Shown here one piece after another: positions 49,103 to 56,584 of a stretch of DNA of 64,000 bases (position 1 is its first letter; the number at the start of each line of letters is the position of its first letter). The stretch lies in assembly GCF_002929705.1 (NCBI RefSeq), contig NZ_PJIN01000005.1:62001-126000 (forward strand), given 5' to 3'. The translations under genes and the position numbers were made by a program. This stretch comes from Arthrobacter sp. N199823 (GTDB lineage: Bacteria; Actinomycetota; Actinomycetes; Actinomycetales; Micrococcaceae). The notes below the pieces were generated by a model. It searched no databases, had not been told where the DNA came from, and was given only the letters and a program-made list of their open reading frames with translations.

Positions 49103-49819
49103 ATGACTACCTCCCTGCGGACCACTTCCAACCGACGCCAGTGGGGTACGGCATTTGCCCTAGCCGCGGTCATCGGGTTAAGCGGCTCACTGGCTGCGTG
49201 CACCCCCGGGACTCCTGCTGCATCGCCTACCGCCCCGGATTCCACCAGCAGCCCCGTAACCTCCAGCCCCAGCGCAAGTTCAGCTGCCCCCACGGCGGAG
49301 GAAACGCCGTCGTCCACGGCAAGCCCGGGCAGCCCGGAAACCACGGAAGCCACGGAAGCCACGGAAGCCACAGCAAGCACAACCCCCTCAGACCAAGCCA
49401 CAGCGCTATGCCCGGCAGCCTCACTGAAAGGCTCTCTCGATGACAGTGGTGGCGGGGCGGCAGGTCATATCTACATGAAGCTGGTAGTGACGAATACGTC
49501 GGGAGCCACCTGCATTCTGGACGGCTACCCGGGCGTTTCGATGGAGGCCGCTGGAAGCAGCACTCCGATCGGGGCACCGGCGGATCGGGATCCTGCGGCG
49601 CCGTCGAATGGTCCCATCACGCTGACACCGGGCCAGAGCGCGGCCGCCACTCTGCGCTATACCCAGGCAGGCAATTACCAGAACTGCCAGCGCGTGCAAG
49701 CTGACTCCATTCTTGTGTACCCGCCGAGTGCCACCGACAGCCTTGAAATTGGGCACCCGTTGACGGCGTGCAGCAATGACGACGTTAAACTGCTGTCGAT
49801 CGGCGCGTTCATGCCGTAA
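49103..49819 (+). CDS. DUF4232-like secreted lipoprotein
   Basis: The 238-residue protein has a signal with lipobox LAAC near residue 33, then a Ser/Thr/Pro-rich linker containing a 3-fold nine-base repeat (TEATEATEATEA). A C-terminal beta domain follows, with LCPAASL, YMKLVVTNTSGATCILDGYPGVSM and CQRVQADSILVYPP, typical of DUF4232 proteins. The cysteine pairs suggest disulfides. Function unknown. It follows YcnI by 106 bases and may belong to the same envelope operon. Confidence 0.85.
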   Translation: MTTSLRTTSNRRQWGTAFALAAVIGLSGSLAACTPGTPAASPTAPDSTSSPVTSSPSASSAAPTAEETPSSTASPGSPETTEATEATEATASTTPSDQATALCPAASLKGSLDDSGGGAAGHIYMKLVVTNTSGATCILDGYPGVSMEAAGSSTPIGAPADRDPAAPSNGPITLTPGQSAAATLRYTQAGNYQNCQRVQADSILVYPPSATDSLEIGHPLTACSNDDVKLLSIGAFMP

Positions 49820-49928
49820 GCGGCCCGAACCCGCTATTGCCGGATCTTAGGGGCGGTTCGCCGCTATCGTGGCGGAACATCGTCTGCGAAAAGTTCCGAA
49901 TGCAGTGCTGCCCCAGTTAAATTAAAAT

Positions 49929-49968
49929 GAACTGGTGCCCCGCAGGAATTCCTGCGGGGCACCAGTTC
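49929..49968. terminator. Perfect 18-bp bidirectional terminator
   Basis: GAACTGGTGCCCCGCAGG and its exact reverse complement meet at an AATT loop. The left side is preceded by A-rich sequence and the right side is followed by ACTTTAT. It separates the convergent lipoprotein gene and galactoside operon. Confidence 0.88.
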
Positions 49969-50010
49969 ACTTTATGTGCCTGAACGGCACTTACTTAGGC
50001 AATCGGGTAA

Positions 50011-51336
50011 TTACTCAGCAACGGGAATGGACTGAGTTTTCAGTTCCTTGATGGTTGCTTCTTGAGCGGATTTCAGCGAATCCGTAAGAGTCCCCTTGCC
50101 GGTGACGGCTGCTTTGAAGCCGTCTGAAACGCTGTTGTACGTTTGAGTCATGGTCGGACCCCAGACAAATGTGCTGGAAACCTGGTTCGCCGAGGCCGCG
50201 AAGATGTCATAGATCTTCTGGTCGCCGTAGAATTCGACGCCTTCCTTGAGTGAAGGCAGGTCCAGGCCGGCCGTTGTAGCCGGGTACAGGTTCGCAGACT
50301 CGTTAAGCATGGTCAGGGATTCACTTGAGGTGTTGAGCCAAAGTGCAAACTTGGTGGCCTCGTAAGGGTGCTCAGAACCGTTGAAGACAACGGTTGAGGA
50401 ACCGCCCCAGTTACCGCTGGTGTTATCGTCCTTTTTCCACTGCGGCATCGGAGCAACGCTCCAGTTTCCTGCGGTGTCAGGTGCTCCGGAAGCGATGGAG
50501 TTTGCGCCCCATACTGCAGAGTTCCAGCTCCAGACCTTGCCCGTGTTGTAGGCGTTGTCCCACTCCGACGTCCAGCCGGGGAAGCTGGATACGAGATCGC
50601 GGTCAATCAAATCCTGCCAGTAGTCAGCTACGGTGGTGCTTCCGGTGCCGGTCAGCGCCACGTTCCACTTGTCGCCGTCGTTCTTGAACCAGGTGTCACC
50701 CGTCTGCCACACCAGGCCGGCGAACTGATTGACATCGTTCTGTGAGAAGTTGGTGATGTAGCTGCCGGTCTTGCGGACTTCAACGGCAGCTTTTTCGAAC
50801 TCTTCCCACGTGGTGGGAACAGCAATGTTGTTCTTCTTGAAGAGATCGCTGCGGTAGAACAGCGCCATGGGGCCGGTGTCCTGAGGGATTCCGTAGGCGG
50901 CGTTCTCTTCGCCGAAACTGACCTGGTTCCAGGCCCACGGAATGAAGGTGCTTTCTGCGTCAGCTACGTCCTGGCACGCGGCAATGTTGGTCAGGCCGTC
51001 CTGAACGCGGAAGTTGGGCAGAGCATCGTATTCAACTTGTCCAAGGTCCGGGGCGTTGCCGGCCTTGAGCTGGTTGAAGAAGTTCTGGTACGTTCCGCTG
51101 TTTCCGTTCGGCCCGGTCTGCACCTTGACCTGGATTTCTGGATTGGCCTTGTTCCAAACATCAACCACGTCTTCAATCCCGGGAATCCAGGATGTGAAGG
51201 ACAGTGTTACCGGGCCATCCGCGGGCGTGCATTGGATTGCGGCACCGGCGGTGTCGCCCGAATCGCTGCTCGAGCACCCGGTGAGGGCAATGGCTGAAAG
51301 GACGGCGACTGCGATGGCGCTTTTAAAGGGTTTCAT
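50011..51336 (-). CDS. ABC transporter sugar-binding lipoprotein, family 1 (galactoside importer)
   Basis: The 441-residue protein has a signal with lipobox LTGC near residue 20. The mature part has the family-1 layout (VTLSFTSWIPGIEDVVDVWN, GNAPDLGQVEYDALPNF, YGIPQDTGPMALFYRSDLF), typical of oligosaccharide binders. AAGGAAGAA lies directly before the ATG. It is the last gene of the operon that starts with a GH42 beta-galactosidase, so the substrate is likely a galactose-containing oligosaccharide. No ATPase is in the operon; such systems often share an MsiK-type ATPase encoded elsewhere. Confidence 0.9.
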   Translation of the reverse strand: MKPFKSAIAVAVLSAIALTGCSSSDSGDTAGAAIQCTPADGPVTLSFTSWIPGIEDVVDVWNKANPEIQVKVQTGPNGNSGTYQNFFNQLKAGNAPDLGQVEYDALPNFRVQDGLTNIAACQDVADAESTFIPWAWNQVSFGEENAAYGIPQDTGPMALFYRSDLFKKNNIAVPTTWEEFEKAAVEVRKTGSYITNFSQNDVNQFAGLVWQTGDTWFKNDGDKWNVALTGTGSTTVADYWQDLIDRDLVSSFPGWTSEWDNAYNTGKVWSWNSAVWGANSIASGAPDTAGNWSVAPMPQWKKDDNTSGNWGGSSTVVFNGSEHPYEATKFALWLNTSSESLTMLNESANLYPATTAGLDLPSLKEGVEFYGDQKIYDIFAASANQVSSTFVWGPTMTQTYNSVSDGFKAAVTGKGTLTDSLKSAQEATIKELKTQSIPVAE

Positions 51337-51388
51337 TTCTTCCTTGAAGTGATTGTTTTAGGGGGATAAGAAAATGCAGGGGTGAAAA

Positions 51389-52309
51389 CTATTTGACTGA
51401 GCCGGCGCCAAGTCCGCTGCGCCAGAAGCGCTGCAGGAACAAGAACGCAATGATCAGCGGAATGATCGATAGCAGTGCGCCGACCAGTACATACATCCGG
51501 AGTTCGGGGATTTGGTTGATCTGAGAGTTCCAGGTGTAAAGCCCGAGGGTAACGGGGAAGTTTCCTTCATCGCGCAGCATGATCAGCGGAAGGAAGAAGT
51601 TGTTCCAAATCGCTACGAATTGGAAGAGGAAAACGGTGACCAAAGCCGGGAACATCAGCTTCACTGAAACGCTGAAGAAGGTGCGTACTTCGCTGGCACC
51701 ATCCAATCGGGCGGCTTCCATGAGCTCGTCGGGGACACTGGATCCGGCGTAAATACGGGTCAAGTAGACGCCAAACGGACTCACGATGCTGGGCAGGAAT
51801 ACGGCCCAGAATGTGTTGGTCGCGTTGACCTGGCTAAACATGAGGAACAGCGGCAGGGCCAAGGCTGTTGCCGGAACCAGCACACCGCCAAGAATGACAT
51901 TGAAGATCAACTCCCGGCCTTTAAAGCTGTACTTAGCCAGAGCGTAACCGCACATTCCGGCAAGCACCGTAGCTATAAGTGCACCACCGCCGGCGTACGC
52001 CAGGCTGTTGCCGATCCAGCGCAGGAATACGCCGTCGCGGTATGTCAGGACATTGCCAACATTCTCGAAGAAGTTGAATTCTGAGAACCAGAGCGGGTTG
52101 GTGCTGGTCAGATCGCCCTTGGACTTCGTTGCGGAAACGAAGAGCCACCAGATTGGGATGAGGAAGTAAAAGGCAAAGACCGCCATGATGAGCATGGCGC
52201 CCATGCGCGGGAGCATCTGTTCGCGGGGGCCGCGGGCCTTGGAATAGGTCAAGGCGGGTTCACGCCGTCGGCTGTTCGGCTTCGAAGGGCTCGTTGCTTG
52301 CTTATTCAC
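51389..52309 (-). CDS. ABC sugar transporter permease, MalG type
   Basis: The 306-residue protein has six membrane segments. It carries the EAA loop DELMEAARLDGASEVRTFFS near residue 205 that contacts the ATPase. It begins with a Lys/Arg/Ser-rich cytoplasmic region. The start is a GTG two bases after the MalF-type gene's stop. It forms the heterodimeric channel with that permease. The family usually transports di- and oligosaccharides. Confidence 0.92.
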   Translation of the reverse strand: MNKQATSPSKPNSRRREPALTYSKARGPREQMLPRMGAMLIMAVFAFYFLIPIWWLFVSATKSKGDLTSTNPLWFSEFNFFENVGNVLTYRDGVFLRWIGNSLAYAGGGALIATVLAGMCGYALAKYSFKGRELIFNVILGGVLVPATALALPLFLMFSQVNATNTFWAVFLPSIVSPFGVYLTRIYAGSSVPDELMEAARLDGASEVRTFFSVSVKLMFPALVTVFLFQFVAIWNNFFLPLIMLRDEGNFPVTLGLYTWNSQINQIPELRMYVLVGALLSIIPLIIAFLFLQRFWRSGLGAGSVK

Positions 52310-52311
52310 GA

Positions 52312-53229
52312 TCAGTTGCCCTTCGGGTGGGTGAACTTAAGGAAGGCGAAAGACAAGATGAAGGTTGTCAATGCAAGGACAACAGACATCGCCGCAGCCA
52401 AGTGGATGTTCGGGATGGACGAGGTGGTCAGCACCGCCAGGTTAGGAGTGAAGGTGCTGTTGACGGCGGAGCTGAATGTGCGGAAAACCTGAGGTTCGGC
52501 AAGAAGCTGCAGTGTTCCAATGATGGAGAAGATGGCCGTCATGATGATGGCAGGAGTTACCAGCGGAATCTTGATGGACAGCGCTATGCGCAGCTGTCCG
52601 GCGCCGTCGAGCCGTGCGGCCTCATAGATCTCCGTCGGGATGGATAACAGCGACGAGTAGATGATGAGCATGTTGTACCCAACAAAGACCCAGGTCACCA
52701 CATTGGCCATGGCCCACAACACCAAGTCTGCCGAGAGGAAATTGATCTTGCTGGTGACTTCTGTAAACGGTGAGAGGTTGGGCGAGTACAAAAAGCCCCA
52801 CATGATGGCGGCGATGACGCCCGGGACTGCGTACGGCACAAAGAACGCTAGGCGGAAGAATTTCTTACCGCGAACCAGCGGAGAATCCAGCAGCAAGGCA
52901 AAGAGCAGCGCCAATCCCAGCATGACCGGAACCTGTACGGCACCGAACAAGAAGACCCTGCCGATGGATTCCCAGAAGGGTCCGTTCTGGAAAACGGCGA
53001 TGTATTGGGTGAAGCCACCGAATACTTCTTTCGCCTTCCCAAAGGTGCCTTGCCTGTCCACCTTCAAGAATGATTGGTAGAGGGCGTAGCTAATGGGAGC
53101 TAAGTAGAACAAGAGGAAGAGCACGCCGAACGGTGCTACAAAGAGTACGATCGCTTTCTTGAATTTGTTCTTCGGCTTCCGGTTTTCAAGCACCGCGGGC
53201 TCAGCGTTGAGCAGTTCAGTGCGGCTCAT
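52312..53229 (-). CDS. ABC sugar transporter permease, MalF type
   Basis: The 305-residue protein has six membrane segments, an N-terminal Lys-rich cytoplasmic part and the EAA loop TEIYEAARLDGAGQLRIALS near 200. Its ATG overlaps the GH42 stop in an ATGA junction. It is the partner of the MalG-type permease encoded immediately downstream. Confidence 0.92.
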   Translation of the reverse strand: MSRTELLNAEPAVLENRKPKNKFKKAIVLFVAPFGVLFLLFYLAPISYALYQSFLKVDRQGTFGKAKEVFGGFTQYIAVFQNGPFWESIGRVFLFGAVQVPVMLGLALLFALLLDSPLVRGKKFFRLAFFVPYAVPGVIAAIMWGFLYSPNLSPFTEVTSKINFLSADLVLWAMANVVTWVFVGYNMLIIYSSLLSIPTEIYEAARLDGAGQLRIALSIKIPLVTPAIIMTAIFSIIGTLQLLAEPQVFRTFSSAVNSTFTPNLAVLTTSSIPNIHLAAAMSVVLALTTFILSFAFLKFTHPKGN

Positions 53230-55253
53230 GGCATTACTTCCTCTCGGATTACACGTACGGATCCCGCAGGAACCGTGAGTGTCTGGGAAATGTCAGTCTT
53301 GGTGAGAATCTCGTGCCCCGTGGTGGACACGCTGCGCTCTTGCTGGCTGTGGTTGATGACGAACAAATATGAATTATCAGCACTCGAGCGCCGCACCATT
53401 TCCAAGTTGGCGTCAGCCTCGGGGGCAACTGGTGTCACGCCTGCGCCGTCGAGCGCGTTGCGGACCACGGCGCTCAAGCCGGCCGGGTCTAGGACGGTTC
53501 CGAGGTACCATGCGCGTCCTTGGCCAAAATTGTTGACCGTGACGGCAGCGCCGCCGGGTGTTGGCCCAGCAACGTAGGACGTGACGGCGGTAGCCCCGTG
53601 CAAGGTGGTCTTTTCAGCCCAAAGCGAGGACGTCCGGCCATCGGAGAGTTCCAGAACCTGCTCCGGCAGCAGGGGTGCGAACTCTTCCGTGCGGATCCCG
53701 AGCATGTCCCGGAAGGCACCTGGGTAGCCGCCGGTGCGTACACGGTCTTCTTCGTCAACGATTCCGCTGTAGAAGGTAACTACCGCGTGACCGCCGTTGT
53801 GCACATAATCATTGATCTGTGCGGCGTGTTCATCGGAGATCATGTACAGCGTGGGGACAACGACGATCGAGAATCCGCTCAGATCGGAACCCGGGGCAAC
53901 CATGGTCACGGTGATGCCCTGTGCATGGAAGGCCGCATAGATCGCGTGGGCCTGTTTCAAGTAGAAGATCGCGGCGGAGGGACGTGTTTCGGCGTCGACC
54001 GCCCACCAGGATTCCCAGCTGAACACGAAGGCAACGTTGGATTCAACGCGGCTGCCAACAACCTCGGCCAAGCCGGCAACGGTTTGACCCAGTTCCACAA
54101 CGTCGCGCCAGAGTTGGCTGTCCTTGCCCGCATGGGGCATGAGCGCGGAATGGAATTTCTCGGATCCCTGAAGGGAGGCACGCCACTGGAAGAAGCAAAC
54201 GCCGTCGGCACCACGGGCCACATGGGCCAAGGAGTTGCGCATCATTTCGCCCGGTGCCTTAGCAAGGTTGTGCGGCTGCCAGTTCACGCCGCCGGTGGAG
54301 TGTTCCATGAGAATCCACGGCGCATTCTGGGCCAGTCCGCGGGTGAGGTCTGCGGAGAACGACAGCTCCGTGGTGGGTTCACCCAAACGGTTATCCAAGT
54401 AGTGATCGTTGGCGATGATGTCCATGTCCGCTGTCCACGTGAAGTAGTCCATGTTGCGGATGTGGGCGGTCACCATGAAGTTGGTGGTCACGGGAATGTC
54501 GCTGTGGCGGCGAATAATGTCCGCTTCGAGCAGGTAGTTGCTGCGCAGTTCCTCGCTACTGAAGCGACGGAAATCCATGCTCTGCCCGGGATTGCGGCTG
54601 GAGAGGGTAAGCCGGGGTGTCCAGATTTCACTCCAGTGCGAAACCCGCTGGCTCCAGAAATCGGTGCCCCACGCTGTGTTGAGTGCATCAAGGCTCTCAT
54701 AGCGCTTCATCAGCCAGTCACGGAACGCCTCAGCGGAGGTTTCGCAATAGCAGTGTGCGTTGTGGCAACCAATTTCATTGGACACATGCCACAGTGCCAC
54801 GGCGGGATGACTGCCGTAGCGCTGGGCTACTTGCTCGACGAGCAGGGCGGCATGGTGGCGGTAGATCGGTGAGCTGGGACAGAACGCCTGCCGGCCGCCC
54901 GGGTACCGCCGGGTGCCATCTTCGACCTTGGGCAGAACCTCCGGGAAAGTGGTTGTCAGCCAAGGCGGCGGCGAGGCCGTTGCCGTTCCCAGGTTGATGC
55001 TGATTCCATTGGCATGCAGCAAGTCGATGATGGCATCGAGGTTGGTGAAGTTGTACTCACCTTGGCGTGGCTCAAGATGTGACCAGCCAAAAATATTGAT
55101 AGCAACAAAGTTGACGCCTGCCTGCTTCATCGCGGCAACATCGTCAACCCAAACAGCCGGATCCCATTGTTCCGGGTTGTAGTCGCACCCAAAGGCCATC
55201 CCGGATTCCAAGTCGATGACTGGACGGGGAGGCCCCTCGTGTGTGCTGTGCAT
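53226..55253 (-). CDS. GH42 beta-galactosidase
   Basis: The 675-residue protein has the GH42 pattern: GCDYNPEQWDPAVW near residue 24, WHVSNEIGCHNAHCYC near 155 with the acid/base Glu in NEIG, and WILMEHSTGGVNWQP near 310 with the nucleophile Glu in MEHS. HNAHCYCETSAEAF has a Cys cluster that can hold zinc, as in several GH42 enzymes. There is no signal peptide, so it acts on imported galactosides. AAGGA precedes the ATG. It is the first gene of the operon; a LacI gene and two dyad operators lie upstream. Confidence 0.93.
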   Translation of the reverse strand: MHSTHEGPPRPVIDLESGMAFGCDYNPEQWDPAVWVDDVAAMKQAGVNFVAINIFGWSHLEPRQGEYNFTNLDAIIDLLHANGISINLGTATASPPPWLTTTFPEVLPKVEDGTRRYPGGRQAFCPSSPIYRHHAALLVEQVAQRYGSHPAVALWHVSNEIGCHNAHCYCETSAEAFRDWLMKRYESLDALNTAWGTDFWSQRVSHWSEIWTPRLTLSSRNPGQSMDFRRFSSEELRSNYLLEADIIRRHSDIPVTTNFMVTAHIRNMDYFTWTADMDIIANDHYLDNRLGEPTTELSFSADLTRGLAQNAPWILMEHSTGGVNWQPHNLAKAPGEMMRNSLAHVARGADGVCFFQWRASLQGSEKFHSALMPHAGKDSQLWRDVVELGQTVAGLAEVVGSRVESNVAFVFSWESWWAVDAETRPSAAIFYLKQAHAIYAAFHAQGITVTMVAPGSDLSGFSIVVVPTLYMISDEHAAQINDYVHNGGHAVVTFYSGIVDEEDRVRTGGYPGAFRDMLGIRTEEFAPLLPEQVLELSDGRTSSLWAEKTTLHGATAVTSYVAGPTPGGAAVTVNNFGQGRAWYLGTVLDPAGLSAVVRNALDGAGVTPVAPEADANLEMVRRSSADNSYLFVINHSQQERSVSTTGHEILTKTDISQTLTVPAGSVRVIREEVMP

Positions 55254-55306
55254 GAAAATCCTTACGTGGTGCGAAGTGATGATTCACAGCCAGCGCCTCA
55301 CGCCTC

Positions 55307-55320
55307 TGTGAACGTTCACA
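55307..55320. promoter_or_regulatory. LacI-type operator TGTGAACGTTCACA
   Basis: This perfect 14-base palindrome has the central CG typical of LacI-family sites. It lies 54 bases upstream of the GH42 start in the divergent region shared with the lacI-like gene. Confidence 0.8.
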
Positions 55321-55353
55321 GGCATGAGCGGTCAATGCGACGCCTCGGTTTTC

Positions 55354-55367
55354 TGTGAACGTACACA
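55354..55367. promoter_or_regulatory. Second LacI-type operator TGTGAACGTACACA
   Basis: This near-palindrome differs from the site at 55307 in one base. The two sites are 47 bases apart, centre to centre, so looping or cooperative binding by a dimeric or tetrameric repressor is possible. Confidence 0.75.
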
Positions 55368-55443
55368 GACTATGGTGGGCGTCACAAAGATGTCAAATTA
55401 TTAGCAATATCTACATCCATCTTGGCCCCGGTAAGGTGGTGGA

Positions 55444-56466
55444 ATGACTCCTTCACCCGGCAGAAAAAAGCGCGCAACCATTCTTGACGTTGCAACGGTT
55501 GCAGGGATCTCACGGGGAACAGTGAGTAGGGTCCTCAACGGAGAGCCTTATGTTTCCGATGAGGCACGGGCTGCCGTCAACAAAGCCATCAAGGAAGTTG
55601 GCTATGTCCCCAACATGGCTGCCCGGAACTTGGTGCGGCAACGCTCTCAAGCCGTGGGACTGCTCATTCACGAGCCGCATGCGCTGTTCCTGGAAGATCC
55701 AAACATCGGCTCGATCATGCTCGGGGCGAATACCGTGCTCTCCCAAGCCGGGTATCAAATGGTGTGTTTGATTATTGATTCCGAGCTGGATGTCAACAGG
55801 ATTGGGCAGTACCTCAACGGCGGATCCATCGATGGCGCCATTGTTATTTCAGCGAGCGAGAATGATCCCATCACGGAGCTCATTGAGCAGCTGGCCATGG
55901 CTTCGGCTTTTGTGGGGCTGCCGCCCAATCATCGCCCGCTTCCTTTCGTATCCATCGACAACAAAAAGGCCGCGGCAGAAATTACTGCACGGCTCAAGGC
56001 CTCTGGGCGAACGCAGATCGGCATGATCGCTTCTGCTTTGGGTCGCGCAGCGGGAGCCGATCGACTAGCCGGTTTTGCGGACGCCATGGGATCGAGTTAT
56101 CGCCCGGAGCACGTCGCGAAGGTGGAGCATTTCTCCTTTGACGCTGGAATTACCGGAATGCGCGAACTTCTTGAAAGCTGCCCCACCATCGATGCTGTTT
56201 TTGCTGCCTCCGACGCCGTTGCTGCGGGCGCGTTGAGCGTTCTGCAACGGATTGGCCGCCGGGTGCCTGAGGATATCGCCATTGTCGGCTTCGATGACAG
56301 CGTCTGGGCACAGCGCACCAATCCCCCACTCTCCACCGTGCGCCAGCCCGCCTCCGAACTCGGTGCGCAAGCCGCCGAACTGGTACTGGCTCAGTTGCGG
56401 GGCGAGGAGATCAACCGGGACGGGGTGTACTTGGAAACGACTATCGTGTGGCGCGAATCCGCCTGA
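55444..56466 (+). CDS. LacI-family transcriptional repressor of the galactoside operon
   Basis: The 340-residue protein has a LacI helix-turn-helix with hinge (TILDVATVAGISRGTVSRVL near 14, VPNMAARNLVRQRS with the hinge near 55). A periplasmic-binding-like effector domain follows, with INRDG and DDSVWA segments near the end. It is divergent from the GH42-transporter operon; two TGTGAACGTnCACA dyads lie between, as expected of a local repressor that also controls itself. AAGGTGGTGG precedes the ATG. The inducer is likely galactose or a galactoside. Confidence 0.92.
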   Translation: MTPSPGRKKRATILDVATVAGISRGTVSRVLNGEPYVSDEARAAVNKAIKEVGYVPNMAARNLVRQRSQAVGLLIHEPHALFLEDPNIGSIMLGANTVLSQAGYQMVCLIIDSELDVNRIGQYLNGGSIDGAIVISASENDPITELIEQLAMASAFVGLPPNHRPLPFVSIDNKKAAAEITARLKASGRTQIGMIASALGRAAGADRLAGFADAMGSSYRPEHVAKVEHFSFDAGITGMRELLESCPTIDAVFAASDAVAAGALSVLQRIGRRVPEDIAIVGFDDSVWAQRTNPPLSTVRQPASELGAQAAELVLAQLRGEEINRDGVYLETTIVWRESA

Positions 56467-56512
56467 CCCGTACGACGGCGGCACTCGCCGATGGTGGTCT
56501 GCTCCCGTTTGG

Positions 56513-56548
56513 CTGGTGGGCAGATCCTCTTCAGGGCCCGCCCACCAG
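56513..56548. terminator. Hairpin between LacI and alpha-galactosidase genes
   Basis: CTGGTGGGC (56513-56521) and GCCCACCAG (56540-56548) are exact inverted repeats with an 18-base loop between convergent genes. T-tracts are poor, so this is a moderate call. Confidence 0.5.
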
Positions 56549-56584
56549 TGAGCTGTTGCTCTCCGTTTTGCTAGTTGGTACTAC

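Noticed and set aside
53520-54872. Long rightward open frame (450 codons)
   Set aside because: It is wholly antisense to the GH42 beta-galactosidase, has no ribosome site and shows no family motif; it is a high-GC shadow.
55307-55320. Crp site at TGTGAACGTTCACA
   Set aside because: The spacing between TGTGA and TCACA is four rather than six bases, and a LacI gene is adjacent.
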